From Chrysomallon squamiferum (lineage: Eukaryota; Mollusca; Gastropoda; Neomphalida; Peltospiridae), in contig CM022670.1 of the NCBI GenBank assembly GCA_012295275.1, positions 22,967,755 through 23,005,254 on the forward strand: DNA of 37,500 bases. Reading direction: 5' to 3'. This document shows positions 1-12,300 of this stretch, one piece after another. Made by a program: the position numbers and the translations under genes. Numbering within the stretch: the stretch's first letter is position 1; the number at the start of each line of letters is the position of its first letter. The notes below the pieces were generated by a model. It was not told where the DNA came from. It worked only from the letters and a program-made list of their open reading frames with translations, and did not search any database.

Positions 1-201
1 ACTCTAGCAAACTAGCTGTGTGGTTAGACTGGTGTCAGTAAATGGTACCGTAGCTTTTACAGATTTGCTAGACTAATTTTACTCATGACTGTCTTTAGTC
101 ACTGTAAATTCGACTCACTTTTTTGCAAAACCTCGAATTAGAAATTGTTATGATACTTAATAATTAGGATAGGTAATATACAATTCAATAATTTTGCTGT
201 A

Positions 202-214
202 AATAATAATAATA

Positions 215-249
<35 letters not shown>

Positions 250-262
250 AATAATAATAATA
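202..262. repeat. AAT/ATG trinucleotide microsatellite
   Basis: AAT units give way to a run of about ten GAT/ATG units and then return to AAT/ATA units. It is a simple compound microsatellite with no coding role seen. Confidence 0.9.
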
Positions 263-849
263 AAATATGTCCACGAAGGATTTCGAAGCGTTAAAATGTT
301 TTAAAAATCAACTGAAATGATTCGGCCAGTAGTTTACTATGTAAAAACAAATAAATGCTGATGTTATGAGTATTACTGAAATTAATATATTTATCAATTA
401 GTTAATATGCAAATGTTTATCTTTCTTTTCTAATCTGTTCAGTCATTACATGCAATGCCTGGACATGATTTTCAGACAAATGAGGTTTATGATTAGTTCT
501 TGACACTAATTCATAAAGTCAATAATTTTAAAAACAATGCTTTTAACGACAAAAACGGAGTACAAAATATTAAAAATGTTCAGACAGAAGGGGAATCAAA
601 CTATTATAATTAAATGTTATTAATATTTAATATGTATAAGAAATGAAAATTAAAGCATTAGAAAGTTGAGTGTACCTTGATCATCTTCATTTTTTTTTTT
701 TTAGTTGCTTCTTTTATCAGAAATGCTTAATCGTTCCTCTATTAATAAAATTATAAAATAATATACAGCTATACATTACTTTTCGAAAATACACATTTAA
801 AAAAATACACAGATTTTCAAATATAATATTCCTAGCTCCTGGATCTTCC

Positions 850-891
850 ACACACACACACACACGCACACACACACACGCACACACACAC
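850..891. repeat. CA microsatellite with CGCA interruptions
   Basis: A dinucleotide CA run is broken by CGCA at two places. The reverse strand reads as a cysteine/valine-rich open frame, which is only a product of the repeat. Confidence 0.9.
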
Positions 892-1832
892 AATGCACGA
901 CGCACGATTCTTACCATACTAATTGCAACCTTCACACTTAAAATCATTAACGGAACAGCGATACGTTCATGGTAATAGCATCACTATTGTCCAACTCATC
1001 GTTTTGACACTGACATCATTAGCTATTAATTAAAAATTTATAATAATAATAATAAAAATAATATTAGAAAAAAATAACAACGAACAATTTATAAATAAAA
1101 TTAAGATAAAGAATAAAAATCTGTAACAGAACAATGGCACAGAGGAAAAGTCCTTTTTAATAATATAAAATCTCGAATTTAACTTACGGAATAAACGTGA
1201 AAATATATTTGTCACTAAAAGTAAAGTCTTAAAAAGCTAAAGCAATACCAGTTACTGATGCTCCTGATTTTTGGAGGGAAACACTACCGAAAATAAGCAG
1301 GGAAAATGAATGTCTCCTCGTTTTTAAATTTAAAGTAGTCCAGGACTGACATAGGTACAAAATTGTTTTCGTAGCACCCCGAACATTCAGAAAGTTTGAT
1401 AGCATGTATTTAAGTTGAGCATAGACATAGGAATGTTTTACGACCAGTAACGGTATTCTCAGGTTGTGGTTTCATTAATTAACTTTGGATAATTTAAAAG
1501 AGGAGTCAGAAGGGATGCAAAATCACAATCGTGTGACAATGTTAATTGTTATCATCAACACATAATTCATCAATGCAACAAGTAACCATAAACAATAAAT
1601 AATTTTGATCAAATGTTTCCAGCCAAGGTGTCTATGAATATTTTAAATTGGTGTACAGTAACTGAGTAAGTACTAAGTAGAGTGATCAGGAACATCAGAA
1701 CAGGAAACAGTGCGAAACTGAATGTTTAATTGTTTTACAGTGTACAAATACTAATCATTAATTTCTTAATAATACCAAAATTTAAAAATTGTTTATTTCA
1801 TTTACATTTTTGTTGTTTGTTCTCCAGCAGTG

Positions 1833-3747
1833 ATGATGGCATCAGGTCTTGAAACAGGGTTGCCATCTTTGACTCCTCAAGACGTTTTAGAAAGTGCAAG
1901 TCGTCTGGTGGACAAACATTTATCAGAGGATGGAGATTACTTAGATTTGTCAAGATTGTTAGAAATCCGTGAACACGGTGAGTTTTCATAATTTAAATTT
2001 TATTGCTATGTCATTTTTTTTTTTTTTTAATAACAATTGTGATTTAAAAGAAATTAAATTATTTTATTGCACTATTGTTATATTATGAAGAAACCAAGAT
2101 ACACAAATGGAGTTGAAATAGAAAACTAATACTGGAACATCTTTTGAAAAAAAAAAAAAAAAAAAAAGTAAAAGATATATGCAGAAATGTGTTTTTTGTT
2201 TATTATTCAGCACAAATTTCAATCAGTGGACTTCATGACTTTGACTACCCTAACATGATGGAGGCTGGGTTGAGCCCAGACACACTTGCAGAATTTGTCA
2301 TTACCAAGTGGACACCACTGCCACCTTTAGTAGTCCAAGAATTTGGTCGTATCCTTAAAAATACCATTTTATTCTTTAGTAGTTATGTATAATTATATAT
2401 ATATTTTATAAACGTAAATTAAAAGATTGAATGTCTCATTAAAATATCTTAGACACTTAGAAAAGAAGATTCTGCCAGGATAAATGCAAGTAAATGAAAT
2501 TATTTGGTTATTTCTGTAAACCATAAAAAATACACACAGTGAAAATGTAAAGCAGAATTAATATTTTTGTGACCTTAACTAATGTTTAGGAGTGCAGTGT
2601 AATTTTCTGATGGGTTTGTTTCCTGAGATCAAAAGAGCATGGTTGACAATCGACAGTGATATATATGTTTGGAAATATGAAGATGGGTAAGGCGTAAAAT
2701 TTAAATTGTTAGGGATCCTTTATTTTATGATAAACCTGTCCCCATCTCTTGGTATCCTACTGTCAAAGTACTATATGCAGCAGAAGCAATTGTACGTTTC
2801 AAAATATTAAGTGGCAACACTGTGCATTTGTCTTAATTTACTAACATGTATATATATATATATATATATTTTTTAATAAATATTTTTACTTTTTTGTAAT
2901 TGTGCTGGCTACTTTGTATTATCTGAGAACAGATTAAAACATTTTACAAATCTTATGTTTTATGGATATATTGAATTTAATTTTAGTATAAAATGACTGA
3001 ATGAATTTAACAATTTTTTTGTTTGAAAGTTCTGACATTTTAAATTTTATTTTAGAACTGATTTAGCATATTTTGATGAACTGAATGAAACTATTCTGTG
3101 TGCAGGTCTTGTGAAACCAAAACCAGGTTTGTTTAAAATCTCTGGATTTACACATAACTAGGTTTTGTTAATGGTATTTAATTTAAGTTTTTAATTATTA
3201 TTATGAATGTATTGCTAGTTTTCATTATTTATTATAAATTAAAAAATGTTTTATTAGTAATTCTATTTCTTAATTAGCTTTGACATATACCTAGATTATT
3301 ACCTTTATGAACGATAAAAACTAAATACAATATTCTTGTATCAATGTATGTATGCTTAATTTACAATGAATTATCCATTTAATGGTTTATGATTTTTTTA
3401 CTTCTTAAAATTATGGAAATACATTTTTAATTTTCAGGAGTATTTCAGCCCTTTGTTCAGTATTTGTTGGTATTGGCCACTCCACTTAACATAGTTGTAC
3501 TTGGAGTGTCTTTCATCAAACAATTTAAAGGTATTGTATCTGGTTCTTTATGGCCAATTTAACCATTCTCTATATAAAATCTATTCTACAGTTGACCAGT
3601 TTGACCTGATTGAAAACATGTGCTTATAAAGTTATAGGAAGACCATTTCTTTAATATTATATTAATAATATTATACATGTAATACCCATTTCTGCCAGAA
3701 AAAAAAGAAAAAAGAAAAGGAAATGATTATATTGGGTTACCAGAAGG

Positions 3748-3782
<35 letters not shown>

Positions 3783-4024
3783 TGGTTGCATTTATCTGCT
3801 TTATTGCAATAATAAATGAGTAATAATTGGATAATTTGATCAGTTTTAAATTTTGGATATCAGGTGATTTGACTGGAAGTTTTGATGAGGAAATGCACCT
3901 CCTGCCTGAACCATTGCTTTCAGTGGCCACTGAGAGCACATACTTCACACACATTTGTGGAACTGACAGTGGTAGAATATTCTTGGCTGGCAAAGATGGA
4001 TGTTTGCATGAAGTGATCTACAAG
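1833..4024 (+). CDS. NUP155: Nup155 exons 1-6 (N-terminal part of beta-propeller)
   Basis: Exons are 1833-1977, 2211-2345, 2590-2686, 3056-3126, 3438-3530 and 3864-4024, coding residues 1-234. Exon 1 gives the N-terminal helix region. Exons 2-3 give [11 protein letters not shown] and the block [20 protein letters not shown], which leads into [14 protein letters not shown], the most recognisable N-terminal stretch of the Nup155/Nup170 family. Exons 4-6 give [20 protein letters not shown] and [18 protein letters not shown]. The exon 2 donor (GTCGTA after TTTG) is unusually weak, but the frame and homology across the junction (FG then VQCN) leave little choice. Introns here are 233-428 bp and simple; intron 5 has a 20+ nt poly(T) at about 3750-3773. 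Confidence 0.95.
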
Positions 4025-7000
4025 GTGATTTTAACTCAAAAAAAACAAAAGAACACACTCCAAAACCAAAGCAAATAATTGACTATATAACTGGAAAGTT
4101 CTAAGCTTGGGGACTGTAATAGATCAAATGTCCAGAAAGCATTTGATTATTCAGTGTTTTTCTAGTGTTGGAAGGTAGCTTTAACCTGTAAGATTATTCC
4201 CAAATTGTCTGCAACAAAATAGTTTCTTGATGTATCTGTCATAATGATAAAATGAGAAAAAAAATTATGCTAGAAAAAGAGGTTCAGTAAGGCATAATTT
4301 TGGTCTTGCTGTTGATCTTAAATTATTTTGCATATGATTAATAACAAACAGTTAGAAAGACATGATATTCCTGTCTCCCTTATAATGTCAACTAATGATT
4401 TATTTACTTATTTGGAGTAATAGCCTAATTGAAATAACAAATTAAAATTAAAATAATTAAAAAATGTATGGAAATATTTTTGAAAATGCAGAAGAAAAAT
4501 TATGAGGTGAAACTACATTTTAAATTTTGTTTTGTTCAGCAATGTGATTAATAACAAAATGACAGTGTTATTTCTCATGAGAAAAAGATATACTATAGCT
4601 AAAGAAATGATAATTGAATTTTAATAAAATAGTTTTATAGTATATGTTTATATATATAATCTTCTTTTTTTCATTTTTCAGGCAACTGACAGTTGGTTCA
4701 GTTCAAAGTGTAAGAAAACAAATCATTCCGTTGGTGTGTTTTCAATGTTTACTCCTTCTTTTTTCAGCTTTAGTGAAAATGGTAAGCATAGAAATTTTTC
4801 TTTTTTCAGTTCACGATATTATATTTTTCAACACATAGTTTCTGAAATTTGTAACCTATTCTTACTATTGACTATAATCAGTAGATTTAACTTCCTGTCT
4901 GTGGATATATTAATGTAAAATATGTCACGTAGCAAAGTTTATTATTAATATAATGATTATGTTTATAATTGAAAAAAAGTGTACCTTTGATAGACATAAA
5001 TAGTCTGAAAAAACATTTTAACTCTATTTACTCCTTTACATTTTTCACAAACTGGATTTAAAGACATCAAAATAATACTGTTAAAAAAAACAGATAACAC
5101 TTCAGAAGAAACTTTGAAGCCTGTCTACCTGCCCTGACTTCAGAAAATGGCAGTGCTCAAATATTTTTTTTACGGGGGGCCTTCTTTTGTTACTGTACTT
5201 TTAAAATTTGATGGCTCATAAAACAAATAAAACATAACTTGCATGTTTTGACTTTTACTTTTTGTATCACACAAACTACTTTAAATTGTCTTAGACTGAC
5301 TTTCATTTACATAATTGTTGTTTGACACTGATTAGCCTAAATATTTCTTTTATTGATGTTTTTGTCATTATTTCAGACCCTCTTGCTCAGATTAGTGTAG
5401 ACAATTCTAGACATTTGTTGTACACCAGATCCGAGAAAGGCACAATTAGTGTAAGTTATAACGCATTTTACATGCTGTGTGTGTGAAACTTGCTTTTTTT
5501 TTTGCTTTTTTAAAACATTTTTTTACAAATGTGAAACTTTATAATAGTCAAATTTCCAGTTTTAATTTATAATGCATTTGGAAAAACCCCAATGAATATC
5601 AATGCATATTTGACAGTTTGCTGTAGTTGAACTATTTTATATATTTATTAGCATGTTTTTGTTAAACTGAGACATCTTTAAGATGTATTGTAAAATCATA
5701 ATGTGTTTATTGATAACTTTTTATAGACTCTCCAATAGTCACAAATGGCTAGCTGCTTACTTGACCAATAGACAGTAATTAGTATGTTTTGGATACAGTG
5801 AATCAAGCTCCTGATAAATGTATTGCAACTCAAATCTTCTTTGTTTTAATAACATGACGCATAAATGACATAGCATCCTGTATTTATTGACAGTTCAAAG
5901 AATTATATTCCTGTTATATTTTTAACTACTATATTTTTAATTAGTTACTTTTTTAAAATAACACTTAGTCAAAAGTGTATTTCTTGTTTATTATTTAAGG
6001 TGTATGATCTTGGAGCTGACGGTAAACAAATCTCGAAGATTTCTGGTTCTTCTTCACAATCTATTTTCCAACAAGTATCTTTGGTAGCTAGGTATATGGC
6101 AAAACAAACATTTATTTTAGTATTTTTTATGTTACCTTTCTATTAAATACCTAAACAAAATCAGCTTTTATAGTTTGCAGAAGAATAACCTATATATATA
6201 AAAAAAAAAAAAAGATTAAATGAAATTAAAGACTTTTTTTTGTAAAATGATTTTCTTTTTTTTTTTAATTTGAAGTCCATATTGTTTTGTCAAACACTTT
6301 TTATATAAAATAAATTATTTTAATGTTTAAAGTTAATCTTTTTTGTAATTTATTACTTTTAACTGTAATCATTGTTATTTAGCACCATAGAAAAAACACA
6401 CTTTGGATCTATAGTCCACATTTCACCTCTGACCAAAAGGGATTCTGCAGAAATACATTTAGTTGCCATAACAACGTCAGGTAAAGAAATAATTTTTTGA
6501 ATTTTCTTTTTGCTTTTTCAGTTACTTTTCTTTAGACTAATGGATTATATTAGGATAGAAATTGCACAGTTGTAACAGAAAAAGTTTAAAACATTTTGTA
6601 TTTTTCTATGTAAAACATTAAAATTTATCATGAACAAGTATTAAAAATGAGATATGAATCACTTAAAATAGTTTTCAGTAGATAATTCTTGATGAGAAAC
6701 TACTTTTTCATCTCAAAATCTAAGGCATTTTTCACTGAAAAAAACGTGGAGTGAAACTACATTTGTTCATTTAAAGCTTTTTTCCTCTTCAGGATCATTG
6801 CTACTTTAATTTTGTATTTTTTTTAAATTATTATTATTTGCGTAAAATTAAGAGGATAATGTGTCAATGAGTTAGACATCTCGTATGTAATACTCAGAAT
6901 CCTTTAATTATGTTGCTAGACAATTATTATGTGGAAATAATGACATGAAGCAGCTTGCATGTTATAATTGGTAGAAAACTTAACATACAACTTTGATGTT

Positions 7001-9325
7001 TAAATTAAAGTATGTGTGTGTAGTTTATTTACTTATTTCTAACATAATTGACAGGTGTGAGGCTGTATTTTACAACTGTTCCGTTCAACACAACAACACG
7101 ACGGCCTTGTTGTTTGACTTTGGTTCATATTCGTCTTCCACCAGGCTTCTCAGCCTCGTCCATTAGCACCAGGCCATTACAGAATGTCCACATGGCTTAT
7201 TATAAAAAAGGTAATTTGATTCATGTAAAATAATCTTGTAACTGATTTTAATACTTGAATAATTTCAGTGGGTTTCCAGAATTATTGTTTTTGAGTAAAG
7301 AGGTTAACATTATTTGAATTATTACTAGTCTGCATGCATGTGTGTGTGTGTGTGTGTGTGTGTGTGAGTAAAACATGCAAGAGAATACTGACAGTCAGTT
7401 TTAAGTTTAGAAAAATGTAGTTTTATCAGTCAGATATAAGAAAGAGAACTTGTATGAACCCATATTCATATTGATCATTACAGCTAAATATTCTATAGTG
7501 TTGTGATAAACGATTTGTTGTAGGTTCACTTCTGTTGCTGGCCTCACACAGTGAAGAGAGTGACTTGCTCTTGGGAATTGGCAGTGATACTTTTCCTTTC
7601 CAAAGTAAACTTATGGAGACACAGGTACTGTAATAGTTATTACCTGTTTTGTTAAATATATTTTTGGTGTGTTGATATTTTCAAAAAAAACTGGAATTCC
7701 TTTGAGTCATGCTGTAATCTGCTGTGCATTTTTTTTTTTTTTTTCAGACTATATTACCTATTGAAGGAAAAACTAAGGCTGTATATGAAGTGCCAAATCT
7801 TTCAGAGGCTCCAGTAGGGAACCGTGTTCAGGGGGAGGTCAGACCAGATCCACCCGCTGTAGTCACCCAGCACATAGAGCCACCTCGCAAGTTTGTTCTT
7901 CTCACCTCACTGGTCAGTCACATTTTGTAGTCTTACATACAATTAAATCTTCACCTGATACATATTAATTCATTTGTTTGATGCTGTTAAATTTGTGTGT
8001 CATATTTAAAAACAATTAAAAAATATTAATTTGTTTGAAGGGATGTACTATACTTAGCAAGAAACGTCCTTCAGAGCAGCTACAACAGTTACTGATCGAC
8101 TGCCAGGGACCTGAAGCTGAGGAAGTGAAAGCTTTCTTTAGACTGCATAAGGTATTAAAACATTTAAAAGTTTTGTTTGCTATTTTAAATTACAGAGCAT
8201 TATAAAAGTATAAAGTTTTAAAATAAAGTAATCTTACCTGTAATTATACCCCTATATTTTTGGTACAGCCATAAGTAAATGATTACCTTACATCTGTCAT
8301 CACTCCATCCCAGTTTTATAGATTGATTTAGAATTGGTTTGAGGGGTGTTAATTTAAAAAAAAAAAAATGTTGATTAATTATAAATATGTTTTTTTTTTT
8401 TTTTTTTTTTTTGTCCAGCCTGATCATGCCTGTGCTACCTGTCTTGCCCTGGCCTGTTCACGCCCCCCAGACCCACACATAGGTGACTGGGCTCGTGTTG
8501 CTTTCTTTCTGTATGGTGGGGAAGCACGGTATAACTACAGCCTTATGTCAGGTGGAGGTCACATGCCAGCCAGCATGGAACCAGGAGGCTACATGTCAGG
8601 CAAGTTAATTTTTGGGGGTTTGTTAGAAAGATTGTCATGTATTTGTTAAAAGTATTGGGTTGCCAGATATATATATATATATATATTTTTTTTTTCAGTG
8701 TTATTTGAATTAAAAACAAAAACTAACAAATTTATCTTGACAATCCCAGTATTTTCCATAGGGACAGCAAAATGATGTAATTTCAAACTGGTTTCATTTA
8801 CAGGTGCAGAGAAACCTCTTAAAACTCAAACAGTACTGAGACAAGTTAAATTTTCAGTTTGTAGGATTGTAGAAAAATTTGATTTTAAGAACTTGACAAA
8901 TCGTAGCCATGCACACACACATGCACAGACTCATACACACACATGCACATTTTGGAAGTCTACACAAACATTGTAATACCAGAATGGACTGAAACAAGTA
9001 GATATATATATTAAAAATATTCCGTTTTATTACCAACTACTAATATGTCAATGGGGTAAAAAAATATTTTATTCATTTTAAACTGAAAGGTTTCTTTACA
9101 AAATAAAGTTAAGTCCACTGACTTAAGATGATTCTCCTTCAAATTATAATACAACAAATCTGGTTAAATAGATGTTTTAAACAATTTATAATATTTCAAA
9201 GTTTAGTTTATTACAAATGATCAGTCAAAAAGGAATTTATAAATAAACCTCAAAATTCGACTCAGGTATATACAAATTCCATTATGTTTTCCAAAGAAGA
9301 TCACTTCATGAATGTAACCTGGAAC

Positions 9326-9373
<48 letters not shown>

Positions 9374-12300
9374 ACACATGGATAGACATGACAACTTTAT
9401 TAATAATATTTTATTTTAAAGGTGGTATGAGTATGTATAGTCCAGGATCTCTTAGCAGTAGTGTAGTGTTTGGTCCTCACGCACACAACACCAGTTTTGG
9501 AGCTATGCCTACTCCAGTACAAGGTAGGGAAAACTAAAAATAACTCATTGTATAGTAAAATGTTGTATTTAAAAAAATAATTCAGGTCTAAATGTAGTCT
9601 ACGATGTCATCTTGTGACTGTCAACTCATCAGTTGTTTAAAATAATAAAATTTTATCTTATTCTAGGAATAATGAAATTCAAAATAAATGATATAAAAAA
9701 AAAAAAACCAAAACAATAACAACAAACATTTCAAAATATTCTGTTCAGACTAATTATGATTTTGTAGAATAATATATTGATATTTTGATTAAAATTTTGT
9801 TTATATTGAGTTTTATAAGGAATGTTTATTTACTTGATAATTATTTTATGTCTCATTTTCAGGCATGCAGCCAACTCACATGTCAACTCCAGCTCCAGGA
9901 ATCATGCAAGGATACTCACAACCTATGTATCCATCTGGAGTTGCTTCCCTTCCAGGTTACATTCCATGAGGTGATCTTCTCTGGAAAACATAATGGAATT
10001 TGTATATACCTGAGTCGAATTTTGAGGTTTGTTTATAAATTCCTTTTTGATTGACATTTTGTAATAAACATAACTTAATACTGAAATAAACTTATGGAGA
10101 CACAGGTACTGTAATTGTTATAGTCAATTTTATTACCTGTTTTGTTAAATATATTTTTGATGAATTGTTTATAACATTATATAATATTAATAATATTATA
10201 AATTGTTTAAAACATCTATTTAACTAGATAAGTTGTATTTTAATTTGAAGGAAGACTGTCTAAAGTCAATGGGTTTAATTTTATTTTTTTCAAGAAACCT
10301 TTCATTTTAAAATGAGTGAAATATTTTAACTTGAATAAAAACATTTTTTTTTTTTTTTCCCCATTGATGTATTAGTAGTTGGTAATAAAAAAGAATATTT
10401 TTAACATATATATCTATTTGTTTCAGTACATTCTGGTATTACAATGTTTGCATAGACTTCCAAAGTCAAACGACACAGGGTCTTGTTTCCTATGTGAGTT
10501 TGTCTATTGTTTTTACCTGAACCTATTATTTTCATTCCTTTTTGCAGTTTTTTCAAAAATAAAAAAATGTTATATTATCAGTTGTTGTAATAATAAAAAA
10601 GAAACGAAAAAAGGATGAAAAAAACCCAACCATCATCTTAAAAGCAAAAGCAGATAATAACAATCCATTTACTTAATTATAAACATACAACTAAAAATAT
10701 TTTTATATTATCACTTTCTTTTTTTTTTTAAAACTATTTTATTATTATTATTTTTTTTTTAAATGTTTTTTTATTTACTTGATTACAAATATTAGAGATT
10801 GGACTTATCTGAAACACTGTTGAATGTGTAAAAAAAAATTGTAACATACACTTACACTTAAAAACATTTATAAAAACACATTCATCACTTTACTTAAACA
10901 CTGTATTGTTTATATGTACATATACATGTTCATGTATGCATATATATTCATCCCTCTGCTTAAACATATATATATGTATACAGGTTGATATTTATACATT
11001 CATTCCTGTACTTAAACTGACAGATACTTACACATTCATGCACATCTTACTGTTGCAGTTGGGAAGTGCTTTTAGTGTTGATGAACTAACTGTAGCCTTG
11101 GAACTGATTAGAGATCTTTCAGATTTCATGGAGATCAATTCTAGATTTGAGACTGGAGGTCAAACAGACAGGTATTTAATTTTAGTGATCATTCTTATTT
11201 TTTCAGATCATTACCGTTGTATGAAAACTACTCCATTATGCTTATTTATACTTGCTTCATCCACTAAGGCTGTAATGGTGATTTGTTAAGTAGAAAGGTG
11301 AAAATGATCATTGACAGAGTTTGCTTCAATTTTTACAATGATTTAATCAGACTGATATGGATTTATGTGTAATTTTGAAAAAGAAAATGTTAAGTCGCCA
11401 TACCATCACCATGATCTTTTTTTTTTTTCATTTTCATACTGTGTGACATTTTAAATTTTGTTTTTTGTAGTGTAACATCGACAGTTCATTTCCAGCCAAG
11501 AATGCTAGGACGTCTAGATGAAAACACCAAGAAGAGATTGCACAGTAAAGTTGAATTTTTTGTTTACACCAGCCTTTTACATGCCAGACCTTTATTTAAC
11601 AACAGTTTCTTTTTTAACAGGAAATCAATAAACCTTAATGATTTGAAAAAAAAAAAATGTTTGACATTGGTTATTTTCCATTTTGCTTTAGTTAATTAAA
11701 TAGACAAAAAAGTGTAACATTATAAAAAAAAAAAAAAATTTAATTTTTTTTTTTGAAAATTAAATGTGGAAAAAAAAATGTAATATTGATTTTGTTTTTT
11801 CACCATGTTATTTCACTGTGTTAAATGTGGGAAAATGTTTGACATTGTTGTTTTTTTTCATTTTATTTTGATTAAAACTTAAAATATATCAATAAGTATA
11901 ACTTAAAAAGCAAATCAACAAAATGGTGCTGTAGAGTCAACATTTATTTTGTTTATTTGCCTTCTTAGTGGAAGCCCAGAAAATGGAGAAGATATCACTG
12001 CAGCATATTAAAGACCTGTTACACAGAGTGGAAGAAATACTTGGTTTGTGGAAACTTTTGGTCAGTCATCAGTTTCATGCAATAGCAGAGGTTCTCCCAA
12101 AGGTAAAATAACAAACTCTTTATTTACAGTCTTCTTTTTTCTGGATATGAAAAATCTTTCATGTATAACAGATTTCATGTAGTTGGTGCTATTAAAAAAT
12201 AATAATAACCTTTCTGCCATTGCTTAAATTTCAGCATAACTTACAGTTTGATCTCAGAGTTAAAATTATTAGTTTTGTGAAATGGCACTGTTATCTGTGA

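Larger units (their letters stand above)
1..1832. other. Upstream region of Nup155, no gene recognised
   Basis: No coding exon is recognisable on either strand. The stretch is AT-rich, with an AAT/ATG trinucleotide array at about 202-262 and a CA-rich array at about 850-891. The Nup155 promoter and any 5' noncoding exon should lie here. The sequence just before the start codon (a T-rich run ending in CAG at 1825-1830) looks like a 3' splice site, which suggests that the first coding exon is preceded by a noncoding exon. I cannot place that exon or a TATA box with confidence. Confidence 0.5.

Noticed and set aside
8813-8860. Possible extra Nup155 exon after a TTTACAG acceptor in intron 15
   Set aside because: The best donor (CAA|GTTAAA) gives the wrong phase for exon 16, and the peptide has no counterpart in Nup155.
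9953-9971. A tiny intron (15 or 31 bp) in exon 17 that would remove the frameshift
   Set aside because: Possible GT...AG pairs give introns far below any known spliceosomal minimum, and the 15-bp option also leaves the wrong phase. An extra base is simpler.
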